Assembly: GCA_900537185.1 (NCBI GenBank)
Contig: LS999829.1
Coordinates: 62,275-126,274, forward strand
DNA: 64,000 nt
Direction of reading: 5' to 3'
Origin: Cytophagales bacterium Alg240-R148
GTDB lineage: Bacteria > Bacteroidota > Bacteroidia > Cytophagales > Cyclobacteriaceae
Shown: in pieces, positions 11,001-19,108 of the stretch
How positions within the stretch are numbered: position 1 is the first letter of the stretch
Layout: each line of letters opens with the position of its first letter
The notes under the pieces: generated by a model
Seen by the model: the letters and a program-made list of their open reading frames with translations, nothing else
The model's database searches: none
What the model was told of the DNA's origin: nothing
Program-made: the position numbers and the translations under genes

Positions 11001-12319
11001 ATTGGATAACTTTTTAATGAATTACTTGTCCTTAAGTTATTGCTAATCACTTTGTAGTAATACTGATTAAACTTATTATCAGCAGTTACATTAACCAAAA
11101 TTTGTTTGCTATCTGAAATTTTTGTTCCTCCACTTATTGTATTGACTGGCCGGCCATTTCTACCTTTTGCAACCGAAGATATTACCCCACCTTCGTACCA
11201 TTCGTACCTTACATTGGGGTTGTTTATATCCGTATCTGCTTCGAGCATTAGATTTTCCCCTTCCGTTACTGTTCTATATTTATGTGTCGATACTAAATTT
11301 TGATCAAAAAGGACACAATTTTGGTGGTTGATAAGATTTTCCGGTAACTTTTCAAGATCATCATAGGTAAATTTATTGCCCTGTAGATAGTATTTGGAGG
11401 CTGCATTGTAATTTGTAAAAACACTTAAGTTTTCCAACCCTCCTGTGAAATAATTGTGTCCCAAACCAAAAGCATCAATTGGCCTATTAAATGTCGGAAG
11501 ATTTCCTATAAAATAATTATTGGAGGCATAGAATCTAGATAAGGCAGTCAAATAGGCATTGTCTTCAAACAAGGGTGGAAATTCACCTTCAAATAAATTA
11601 TCGCTAAATAGAAGTACCATTGCCTTCGGCAATTTTCTAATTCCTAGAGGGAGGCTCCCATAAAATGCATTCACCTCCACATAAAGGTCTGTCATTTTTT
11701 CAAATTGCTCCCAACCGGTTTGAGGCAACTCCTCATTAAAAGAATTATAACCCAAAATGGCATCTTTCAAACTGCTCAAAGCCAACTCACCAGTAGACCA
11801 ATCCTCATTAAACAACCCTTTAAAATTTGTCAATTCATTATGACTCAAATTCAATTCTTCAAGGTATTCCAATTTAAAAAAGTCATTGTTGATTGCACCT
11901 TTCAACCCGTTGTTCTCTAAGTCTATTTTCGTTACAATGCCATCCACGAGTGTTATCCCATACCAAGTAGAAATATCTGCATTTAAATCCCATTTATTTT
12001 CCCAAATCAAATCATCGCCAAGATCCCCTCCAGTATCTATACAAAAGGTGGTTAAAATCTGCTTTTGAAGAATTTGATAATTTTCTAATTCTTCTGCAGT
12101 TAAACTTGTCAAGCGCGCCTGTAGCTGAGTAGAAACAGATTTCTCTATTGTTGTGTCCTCAGAGTGCAACATATTCAAAGCCTCCACTTCAAAATATTTT
12201 GACTCTAACCTTTCTGTTTTTCCTTTAAAACCCGCCAACAATAAAGATGGAATTAATATAAAAACAGCAACCAAACAGAAATTGCTAGTATAATAAAATG
12301 ATAATTTCTTTGTTTTCAT
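8009..12319 (-). CDS. 1436-residue LRR-Ig-PKD-jelly-roll surface protein (RHS-associated type)
   Basis: N-terminal signal/membrane segment at ~10-32. A LRR region follows at ~105-330, capped by a GITLVDGIVTKIDL-type motif and followed by an Ig-like domain at ~340-440, the same arrangement as one module of the giant LRR protein at the left edge. Then come about five PKD-like domains (~445-940; YSWNFGDGTSDN is the clearest PKD motif). Next is a region of the WVNASTITKYNSFNFELEN type found in large Bacteroidota RHS-like proteins, then a carbohydrate-binding jelly-roll-like domain (~1240-1375). The C-terminal piece around YATFYYYDFEGKLYLTKKE has an RHS flavour. No toxin domain and no T9SS sorting tail are visible. 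The gene starts 1 bp after the stop of the SpvB-like gene, so the two are probably translated together and may form one complex. Domain calls are pattern-based; function is unknown. Confidence 0.8.
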   Translation of the reverse strand: MKTKKLSFYYTSNFCLVAVFILIPSLLLAGFKGKTERLESKYFEVEALNMLHSEDTTIEKSVSTQLQARLTSLTAEELENYQILQKQILTTFCIDTGGDLGDDLIWENKWDLNADISTWYGITLVDGIVTKIDLENNGLKGAINNDFFKLEYLEELNLSHNELTNFKGLFNEDWSTGELALSSLKDAILGYNSFNEELPQTGWEQFEKMTDLYVEVNAFYGSLPLGIRKLPKAMVLLFSDNLFEGEFPPLFEDNAYLTALSRFYASNNYFIGNLPTFNRPIDAFGLGHNYFTGGLENLSVFTNYNAASKYYLQGNKFTYDDLEKLPENLINHQNCVLFDQNLVSTHKYRTVTEGENLMLEADTDINNPNVRYEWYEGGVISSVAKGRNGRPVNTISGGTKISDSKQILVNVTADNKFNQYYYKVISNNLRTSNSLKSYPIKFTGNCPVMEGGEINFIETGELSFTYSLENYLYPDGFGSNTVYNWTVHGPGGASYTTSTFDHTFTDFGVYHITLDITYTSGGNNPDCLITKSFELIHRVNPIDCSKIINPRLESNHTGNGEVTFSFYYSLNGPDPAITSYSWNLVEFNGPQSKSNDPTFTYVFDAIGSYTIELDITYNNNAQGTFCEQTASFTFVYDLECLSASELDADFNIFSRIKGNNAYFYPEIVRLEGNADNYTYSWNFGDGTSDNNRRTSHQYLTAGTYIVSLTVRDPSSCFDSKTISKTITTFDCADLTGDFTYTKNDVTVDFNIDIASIEALYECKLSNYEWDFGVSRSSKSKEQNPSFEYPYYGDFVVVFTADVLFKKKECRRVKLVISKPLSLPRPCPTIEVNFTSLNTECGTAFSPNVSMEGRNLFRYFNCDIVSYNWEFWNGMTSTEKFPVVVFPTEGATYPVTLTVDFECADEILCNNSAAVTKEYTFNFDKVRPDPIEINFIADKMQALNATAVAMSPNWPLSHYNKNLKEEVGYKNGTDGVWRVSNSFAYVNDRVQSSEVDIRKDGVFELYDFNYFNALTGANKNWVNASTITKYNSFNFELENRDVLGNYSAAIYGNFGNLPTAKIANSKELEAAFSGFENIEKEVLSKGAGGQNPTTELIRDGYFGNWKFEGEASGEIKEYEVYSGKGHTAIVKATATELSAYVGKGVDVFSIFEEEYEVTIPIIVFPFWYDAFGFFNIKVQHPETQLITITRKREVANTVFDNRVICVVEYENNPEWSVVVLGQKPTEGPWKGKLFYELPVIEETPLVLANEQAHSGKQSLKIDGPDLIRTQTILKLEQEKNYTVSLWVSEGEENRSIPGFSDGLGIEIKALNEGVEIWSSGTLQGTGTKIKGWRKVDYTFEYPSTASNLQIVFSKGSSLGAAYFDDLRIHPEKSNMQSYVYDYQTYNVMSVLDENNYATFYYYDFEGKLYLTKKETEQGIKTIQESVRYFVPTKTSGN

Positions 12320-12320
12320 C

Positions 12321-15300
12321 TTAATCCAAAATTTTAATTATCTCCTCTTGAGTTCTATTATTTTTATCCGTAGGGTCTACCAGAGCCGAAATGGTTCCTA
12401 CATCAACATTCAATTGGTTGCGTCTTCCGGATCGAATTACTTTTGCAACATAATCCCCATTAATTTCTTCCTTACAAAACACAGATAACTTACCATTGTA
12501 AGTACCTAGATAAACCGCTTCAGCAATTGGTACTCCGCTTTTATATAACAGCAGTTCCTCCCCTTCAATTAAAATTTGGTTCATCGCTTGATTGGTCAAT
12601 GCTATTTTATAAATATTCTCTTTGTACTCCATTTTTTCACCAGCATTCAAACCAAAATCAAGGCCAGCAGTCTGGTAGGCAGGTCCCATGGCTTCGTATT
12701 TAGTCCAAGCTGGGGTGGTATAGGAATAAATGGGGTCGTCAAAATTGTTTTCAACTTTTGTTAATATGGCTTTTCCAGTGAGGCGGTCCCATTTTAAACT
12801 TGATGTTGTAACAGTCGAACCTTCGTTTACAGCCACCACTTCTTTTAGCTGACCTGATCTAAAAATAACTTTATTGGTAACCGCCGTTTTTAAAGCTGTC
12901 TCGTCATAATCACCATTTGGTATGGCGCTAGGAACCGGTATAGGAATTAATCCAAACAAAATTGGTATCATAAAAATATCCGTATTGATATTGGCCCCAA
13001 TCTGCACTGTAATGTTGTTGTTCGATCTTGTGTCCACAAAGAATTCTGATTCTTGAGAAACAAACACCCTTTCTGCATCGGCTGGATCGTTTTTGCCTTC
13101 AGATTTTTTAAGCATCCACCCATCGGACAGGTAAAATTCATTGTCCAGTTGCTTTACGGTCATTTTATCCTGAACCGCTTCTTTATCATAATAATAATAG
13201 GTAACTGAACTAAATGACTCCTGCTCAAAACTTCCATTAGGGGTTTGTTTAAAATTCTCAACTTTGGATGGTTTACCATGCATGTCATTGACAACCACAC
13301 TATACCCTTGGGTCATACTCAGTTTGCCAAAAGTGATGTTCGCCAATGGAGGAAATGGAAATATTTTTTTATATGGCATTCGGTCCACATCGGTTTCATA
13401 AGTAAGAACAGGGTAGTCTTTTGCCGTATAAAAATGCTCCACTTTTTTACCAGTTGTACCAAACCCTAATACGGACGCTTCGGCATTGGCCTGATCAGAA
13501 TGAGGAAAAATAAAACCACTCCCAACTCCTACATGGTTTACCTTTATACCCGCACGTGCAGCTGAAGCCAGGCTCATCGACGTTACTTTGCTATAGCCAA
13601 CAGAAGGTCCGGGGAAATAATTTTCATTCAATGGATACTCCATGAATAAATTATCATTAGATCTAAGTTTATACGTTTTTGCATATTTTTTCGCATAATG
13701 GACTGCATTTTCATCCCCTCCGGCTTTAGGTTCATAGGAAGCAACACCAGAACTAATTTCATTGGATCCTTCTTGCGTAGTATATTGATAAACCTGCCCA
13801 TAGACGCCTTCGTCTGAGTGTAACCAGTTGTCCAGCATTGTGATTTGTCGCACGCGGCTACCGCCCCCATATTTGATTTTATCTGGAGAATTGAGTTTTA
13901 CCCAAGATTTGCCAAAAACCACATTTTTACCATAACCCTTGCCATTGCAATGCTTGTAATACCCCTTTAATACCCGAACTACCTCTGTAAACATTCCCAA
14001 TGCATTTAGAATATTATCTACAGGATCAGCAGGATTTGCGCTTACATCAATAATACCGTTGGTCATCTTACGGGCATTCATAAGCAATGGCTGATTCATT
14101 CTCATATGTTGCCAAGCTCGCATGGACATCGGATGGTACCCTTGCTCTGTTTTCATAGTAAAAAACCCATGCGTGTGGGCACCAGACGCGGTACTAACTA
14201 CACCATAAGACCCAGCGCTCGTTTCCAAATCGGCATAGCCACTAACAAATTCTTCTGCTTGCATCGAGCTCTTTAAATTGATCAAGGCCCGGAAATAAAC
14301 TTGCTTTCTATTGAAATCAAGATATTTTTTTATTTCTTCATTTTTATCTGATTCAGACAAATCACGGGCAATGGGATGTTCTAGTTTAAAATATATCCGG
14401 CCATTATTGTTAAGTGTAAAATTGCCAGATTCTACACCGCTACTCCCAACAATATCCATCATTTGCATAGCCTGGTGGTGTTGTACATAAGCATAGTCAT
14501 CTGTTTCATAGTCCACCATGATTTTTCCTCCAGAAGGAATGTTAATTTCCTTCAAACACCAGGCTCCAGCTGCCATATCCAAATTTTCTTTTAAATTTGG
14601 ATCCTGATCTACGTATGGAAATTCAGCATTGGTTACATTCGCTTTGCTTTGAACTTTATACCCACCCCAACGATCGTAGGAATCCATATCGTAATCAGGG
14701 TTCTCTGCTTTATTCTCTTCATGGTAATCAAATAAATATGGATTGAAATTGCCTTTGTTACTTTTTCCATACTCAAACCAAAGCTTATTTAAAGTAAGCT
14801 TGCCGGTTCCATTTGAACTCTGATCTATTTGACTAGTCGCATCGACATTGTTATCAACATTTTCACATAGTTTATAGTTGTAATCAAAATTTACACTTTT
14901 TAACCTATGCAAAATTACATCATTGTCTTCTTCTTTTTTACTGTAGCCATCCCTTGTGTAAATATTAATGCGGTTGAGCCTTTTTAATTTTTTGGTAGTA
15001 TTTGGGTCGTTCTTTTTTTGAAACACCTTTTTTACTCCCAAACCGTCTTCTCTCTCATGTAGCTCAAATTCTGCCACATGGGTTTTGGTTTCTGCCTTTT
15101 TCAGATACCAAACTTCTTTTGTACCGTAACTAAAAGAGCCTTTGTTATCGGAACCATCCGTTTTAAAACCTTCGTTGTACATAGCACCATAAAAAGGTGC
15201 ACGCCATTTAAAATCATCATGGGCTTTTTCATAACTAAACTTCACCCAATAACCCAAATCATCTTCACTAACTCCATTGTTGTCTACATCTACATAATCA

Positions 15301-17276
15301 GTTCCTACAATTGCAGTTAATAGATAAGCATGTGCATAACCAGGAGTTTCTGTTTTTGTTAACAAATTAATCGATTTTGGTCCATGTTTGTAATCTGGGA
15401 TCTCCTGTTCTTCTGATCCGTTTGCGTTAATTAGTGTTTTACCTGGGTTTATGGTATTCGGAACACTCTCCACGCTATACGTCATGTCAACTTTTGTCTT
15501 ATTATACGCTGGAATGCCATATACATACCTTAAACCACTGGTATTGGTACTAATTATACCCGCGATGTGGTTGTCCTTATAAAGGGATTTCGAACGGTCT
15601 ACTCCTTCGATATTTAAAAGTTTTAACTTTGAAACACCCCCAGTAACTATTTCTTCATTTGTAAATGTTTGTATTGGCTGATTTCTGCTTTTTCTTTCCT
15701 CTTTTATGGCAGGTTTGATGCTAATTTCATTCCCGCTATTGTCTTTCATGTTGTGGTTGATATGTGGTTTTAGTTTGGCCACGGTTGGATGCTTGTATAA
15801 AATGTTTCTTACAGCACCATCTCCACCTATTTCTTCTAAATCTTCTATAGGAGAAACTGAAAATTCTCCATGCGATTTGAAGTACCAAGGTTCGTAGAGT
15901 TTATCCTTGGCTTTGGCTGCAGATAAAAAACTCATTTTATCAGTTCCTTCGGTCCAAGGACCAGCAATTTCCTTAGAACCGGACAAGCTTAGGTTTACTC
16001 CTACATGCACAAGTGCCGGCGCTACATCTACCCCAACAGATGCTCCTATTGAACCGGATGTTATCTTTTGATCCCTTAGTTTGATCACATCATTTCTAAG
16101 AGCTCTGTACATGCCACTAATACCTTGTCCACTTAGAGAGTATATGTCGTAGGACAAGTTGGGAATAGACAAATTGGGGCTTTCTTCTCCCACCGCTCCT
16201 TCTTTTTCTCTTCCAAAGTCCATTATGGCATTGTCTTGGCCACTAACCTCATTTAAATGCATATACCCATATGCTGGACTGTCTACTGCTTTCCCTTTTT
16301 TCTTTTGTGTTTTAATATTAAAATACCCTTTTGTATATCCATTTGGAAAAGCACCCCACCATGCACCGCCACCTTTTAAACTAAAGTTGACTGACGCATT
16401 GAACATTGGGTTGGAAATACTCGGTACGCCATATTGTCCAGCCAATGATAAATTGGAACTTCCAGAATTGGCTGTTGTCCATTGGTCAATTTCTAAAAAT
16501 ACCTTTCCATTCATCGGTTTTACTCTAACATCCCAGTGCCTTTTGGTTTGTGATACACCAAGCGACACATTAGACAAACCCGTTCTAGAGTTATAACCTA
16601 CTCCAACAGAAACACCCAAGTTGCTGCCTTCCCATTCTCTTGTATAACTTAATGATGGATTTACAGACAAACCAGTTGTTGCATCCAATGAGAAACCAAT
16701 TCCAAATCCTACTTTTCTTAAACTACCACTTTTTGTTTTGCTCGCAAGGCCTATATTTCCTTCTATAGTTTGCCCAAATCCTTTGTAGTTGTTGTAGTAC
16801 ACGCTACCACCAATCGAGCCACCTATGCCAATTCCAACAAATTCAAACCCTATTCCAGCCCCTACTCCAGCTGTCATATTGTCTTTAATATCTCGTGTAG
16901 TAGTAATATTTTCTCCTTTAAATTCGTCTGGAACGCCTCTAACATTTCTGTTAATAGCACCAGGGTTAAGCGACCAGCCAAGGCCCACCCAAGAGGCTTC
17001 TTGGTCCATACCTATACCCCCATGATAAGCCAGGTTAAAGGGATAACCACCATTGGGCCCAGGCAATTCAAATAACGGTATGTTATAGGTAAAATCTCCA
17101 GAAAAAGGATTCACCATCTGTGTAGTTCCTACTGGTTCGAATGAACCAACTTCAGGCTGACTCGGCCCGCTGGTGAGTGCATAACTAACAGTTGGAGCTA
17201 CGCTCTGAAAAATTATTAAAAAGGACAAAAATAGAGCTACCTTTTTTAAAAATCTTATGCTTCTTTTTGTTACCAT
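12321..17276 (-). CDS. 1651-residue SpvB/RHS-like surface protein
   Basis: A signal peptide covers residues 1-~33 (hydrophobic VALFLSFLIIFQSVAPTVSYA). Residues ~50-125 carry the hallmark block of Bacteroidota SpvB/RHS-like proteins, including NPFSGDFTYNIPLFELPGP and GIGMDQEASWVGLGWSLNPG. A Gly-rich stretch of alternating beta strands follows (~130-330), then a long beta-rich region with scattered YTRDGY and YYYYD motifs typical of RHS/Tc-toxin shells. I do not see the repeated YD core, the RHS-associated core motif, or a toxin tip, so this looks like a shell without cargo. The next gene begins 1 bp later and carries the RHS-type C-terminal region, so the pair may be a split RHS-like protein. 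Export to the cell surface is likely; function is unknown. Confidence 0.8.
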   Translation of the reverse strand: MVTKRSIRFLKKVALFLSFLIIFQSVAPTVSYALTSGPSQPEVGSFEPVGTTQMVNPFSGDFTYNIPLFELPGPNGGYPFNLAYHGGIGMDQEASWVGLGWSLNPGAINRNVRGVPDEFKGENITTTRDIKDNMTAGVGAGIGFEFVGIGIGGSIGGSVYYNNYKGFGQTIEGNIGLASKTKSGSLRKVGFGIGFSLDATTGLSVNPSLSYTREWEGSNLGVSVGVGYNSRTGLSNVSLGVSQTKRHWDVRVKPMNGKVFLEIDQWTTANSGSSNLSLAGQYGVPSISNPMFNASVNFSLKGGGAWWGAFPNGYTKGYFNIKTQKKKGKAVDSPAYGYMHLNEVSGQDNAIMDFGREKEGAVGEESPNLSIPNLSYDIYSLSGQGISGMYRALRNDVIKLRDQKITSGSIGASVGVDVAPALVHVGVNLSLSGSKEIAGPWTEGTDKMSFLSAAKAKDKLYEPWYFKSHGEFSVSPIEDLEEIGGDGAVRNILYKHPTVAKLKPHINHNMKDNSGNEISIKPAIKEERKSRNQPIQTFTNEEIVTGGVSKLKLLNIEGVDRSKSLYKDNHIAGIISTNTSGLRYVYGIPAYNKTKVDMTYSVESVPNTINPGKTLINANGSEEQEIPDYKHGPKSINLLTKTETPGYAHAYLLTAIVGTDYVDVDNNGVSEDDLGYWVKFSYEKAHDDFKWRAPFYGAMYNEGFKTDGSDNKGSFSYGTKEVWYLKKAETKTHVAEFELHEREDGLGVKKVFQKKNDPNTTKKLKRLNRINIYTRDGYSKKEEDNDVILHRLKSVNFDYNYKLCENVDNNVDATSQIDQSSNGTGKLTLNKLWFEYGKSNKGNFNPYLFDYHEENKAENPDYDMDSYDRWGGYKVQSKANVTNAEFPYVDQDPNLKENLDMAAGAWCLKEINIPSGGKIMVDYETDDYAYVQHHQAMQMMDIVGSSGVESGNFTLNNNGRIYFKLEHPIARDLSESDKNEEIKKYLDFNRKQVYFRALINLKSSMQAEEFVSGYADLETSAGSYGVVSTASGAHTHGFFTMKTEQGYHPMSMRAWQHMRMNQPLLMNARKMTNGIIDVSANPADPVDNILNALGMFTEVVRVLKGYYKHCNGKGYGKNVVFGKSWVKLNSPDKIKYGGGSRVRQITMLDNWLHSDEGVYGQVYQYTTQEGSNEISSGVASYEPKAGGDENAVHYAKKYAKTYKLRSNDNLFMEYPLNENYFPGPSVGYSKVTSMSLASAARAGIKVNHVGVGSGFIFPHSDQANAEASVLGFGTTGKKVEHFYTAKDYPVLTYETDVDRMPYKKIFPFPPLANITFGKLSMTQGYSVVVNDMHGKPSKVENFKQTPNGSFEQESFSSVTYYYYDKEAVQDKMTVKQLDNEFYLSDGWMLKKSEGKNDPADAERVFVSQESEFFVDTRSNNNITVQIGANINTDIFMIPILFGLIPIPVPSAIPNGDYDETALKTAVTNKVIFRSGQLKEVVAVNEGSTVTTSSLKWDRLTGKAILTKVENNFDDPIYSYTTPAWTKYEAMGPAYQTAGLDFGLNAGEKMEYKENIYKIALTNQAMNQILIEGEELLLYKSGVPIAEAVYLGTYNGKLSVFCKEEINGDYVAKVIRSGRRNQLNVDVGTISALVDPTDKNNRTQEEIIKILD

Positions 17277-17298
17277 TGCTTCTTAAATTACTGCACTA

Positions 17299-17874
17299 TT
17301 ATATTTTTACTTTTGGAATATGGGTTAAGTCAAAACTGAACTTCACCTTCCCGCTAGTGTTAAATTTTGGCGCTATTACCAATTTTATATTTTTAATACC
17401 CTTGTCTTCTATCTGAAAACCCAGGTTTATTTTTCTTGTTGATTTTAGATCAAAGGACCTTTCAAAATGATAAAGGGCACAAGGCACTTTTTTACCGTTC
17501 GTTTCTAACCAAATATCGTTTTGAAAACTAAAAGCCAAATAATCCAGAATAGCCTGTTTATTTCCGTTAACGCCTGCATGATAGTCTACAAAATCAATGT
17601 CTTTATCAACGCCCAAAGTCAAAGTGAAATTTAAAAAATCAGAAACCTCCAAATCTTCTAATTCTATTTTTCTATTTGCCAAAATTGCCTTATATGCTGC
17701 AGGTTTATATAAAACCGAATACACATATTCAGCGGTTTTTTTAGTTTTATTTAGACCGTTCTCCGGATTTTCAACCCATTTCAAAAAGGCCTTTTCATCC
17801 AAATCAGTTTGGCAACCAAAAAATACCAAGAGCGAAGCCAAAAACACCAGCACAATGGTCTTATTCATCTTCAT
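17299..17874 (-). CDS. Lipoprotein of the surface operon
   Basis: The frame is open further upstream, but ATG 17874 (or ATG 17868, two codons later) directly precedes a lipoprotein signal, MNKTIVLVFLASLLVFFGCQ, with the lipid-bearing Cys next to Gln. I therefore discard the longer N-terminus, which would overlap the OmpH-like gene by 100 bp. The mature protein is about 170 residues, helical at first, then beta-rich from LTLGVDKDIDF onward. I recognise no family. It overlaps the upstream OmpH-like gene by 8-14 bp, which argues for translational coupling, and stands 22 bp before the SpvB-like giant. A role in anchoring or exporting that giant is possible but unproven. Confidence 0.65.
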   Translation of the reverse strand: MKMNKTIVLVFLASLLVFFGCQTDLDEKAFLKWVENPENGLNKTKKTAEYVYSVLYKPAAYKAILANRKIELEDLEVSDFLNFTLTLGVDKDIDFVDYHAGVNGNKQAILDYLAFSFQNDIWLETNGKKVPCALYHFERSFDLKSTRKINLGFQIEDKGIKNIKLVIAPKFNTSGKVKFSFDLTHIPKVKI

Positions 17875-18331
17875 AATTTTTATTAATAAATAGAATAATG
17901 TCCTCTGTAATATTGATGGATTCATCCGCGTACATAATACCACCAGACCCTGTTGCTCCAAAAATCACTTCGTACCCTTCATTTTTTCCATATTTTTGAA
18001 CCATTTCATTAATTTGGACCCAAATTTTATTCGTATTTTCTTCGGAAAATCGTTTTTGTTCTATTTCTGATTTAGTTGAATAATACTGGTAAATTTCATA
18101 TGTCTTCCCTGTTTCATCCGAATCAATAATTGCCGACAACGAATCCAATTTTAATGCAGCTGCACTTTTCATAGCCAACAATTCCTTTTCTGCCTCTTTG
18201 CTGGCATTATAGGCTTGAAACACCTCTGCATTCAAAATATAACCTCTTTTAGGTGGTTTGTTGTAAAAAAAATTATAGCACAACAGCACTACCAACCCCA
18301 CCGCATTTAATGTTATTATTGCGTTCTTCAT
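17861..18331 (-). CDS. OmpH/Skp-like membrane-anchored chaperone
   Basis: This 156-residue protein has an uncleaved-looking N-terminal membrane segment (~5-23), a coiled-coil middle (~40-110, rich in Glu, Lys and Ala), and a C-terminal GYEVIFGATGSGGIMYAD stretch. That C-terminal pattern, followed by a short helix ending in LNKxY-like residues, is typical of the OmpH/Skp family, periplasmic chaperones that hold unfolded outer-membrane proteins. The family usually has a cleaved signal and about 160-200 residues; here the anchor may keep it at the inner membrane. Its ATG directly abuts the stop of the preceding gene and its 3' end overlaps the next lipoprotein gene. Position inside the operon suggests a chaperone dedicated to the giant surface proteins (inference). 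Confidence 0.7.
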   Translation of the reverse strand: MKNAIITLNAVGLVVLLCYNFFYNKPPKRGYILNAEVFQAYNASKEAEKELLAMKSAAALKLDSLSAIIDSDETGKTYEIYQYYSTKSEIEQKRFSEENTNKIWVQINEMVQKYGKNEGYEVIFGATGSGGIMYADESINITEDIILFINKNYEDE

Positions 18332-19099
18332 CTATCTATTTGTTATTGTTGAACTTTCACTTGGCACCATCTCCATAAACAACCTTGAAACAGACTTTTC
18401 ATCTTTTCTACAATACAAACGCGCCACTTTTCTAACATAGTTATTGCAACCATCGGTTACTTCCAACATCACTTGAAAGTTTAAAAAAGCATCCACTTGA
18501 ATCATAGAAGCATAATTCTCAGTGGGTAAAACTTCCGTTTTAGGCTCAAACAAATTCACTCCATTGTCTTTAGAAACTGTCCAAAGTACTTCGTACTTAC
18601 TCTTTCCTCCCACAATACCGGTCTTAAATTCGACACTGCTTTTTTGGGTACCATCACAGGACACTGCAATAGGGCTTACCAGAATATTAACTTCAGGTGC
18701 CGCCACAGTTGGTTTCTCCACTAACCTAATTTCAAGCTCCTTCGACTTTCTTCCATTTTTAACAACCAAGTAATTTATTCCTCCCTCTAATATACTCTCT
18801 CCAAAAGCTGCAATGCTCAATTTATAGGTATTGTTTCCTTTTTGACCCATTAACTTCCATTCAGAAACCAACTGTTTGTTTTCCGATAAACATTGGAGAA
18901 TGGTAGTGCCTGGCACAAGGTCGGTATTGGTGAAAAATAGAAATTCATTGAAAATATGAATTGGGCGATCCAACTTTTGAGTTATATCTATACTATAAAA
19001 CTCTTCGGCCTCTTCTTTTGGAATCGGGTTCAGTGCAGTTTGGGCCATTGCTGCCCCGCTCATTAACACAAAAAGAATTACTCCTAATAATTTTCTCAT
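18332..19099 (-). CDS. Secreted Ig/PKD-like beta protein
   Basis: A clear signal peptide (MRKLLGVILFVLMSGAAMAQ) is followed by about 235 beta-rich residues. The middle reads like an Ig-like domain (KNGRKSKELEIRLVEKP at ~115-130). The C-terminal half has two cysteines (VSCDGTQ, TDGCNNYVRK) and a VEFKTGIVGG..YEVLWTVS pattern like PKD/SprB-type surface domains. I cannot name a family. It lies 9 bp downstream of the coiled-coil lipoprotein and ends immediately before the ATG of the OmpH-like gene, so it belongs to the same transcript. An accessory structural role in the surface complex is likely but inferred. Confidence 0.6.
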   Translation of the reverse strand: MRKLLGVILFVLMSGAAMAQTALNPIPKEEAEEFYSIDITQKLDRPIHIFNEFLFFTNTDLVPGTTILQCLSENKQLVSEWKLMGQKGNNTYKLSIAAFGESILEGGINYLVVKNGRKSKELEIRLVEKPTVAAPEVNILVSPIAVSCDGTQKSSVEFKTGIVGGKSKYEVLWTVSKDNGVNLFEPKTEVLPTENYASMIQVDAFLNFQVMLEVTDGCNNYVRKVARLYCRKDEKSVSRLFMEMVPSESSTITNR

Positions 19100-19108
19100 A
19101 AGTCTTTA

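Noticed and set aside
13628-13870. Minus-strand 80-codon frame
   Set aside because: It lies in another frame of the 1651-residue SpvB-like gene and shows no signal or family likeness.
8009-17276. Polymorphic toxin with immunity gene
   Set aside because: RHS-like flavour is present, but no toxin domain, no variable C-terminal tip and no small immunity gene follow.
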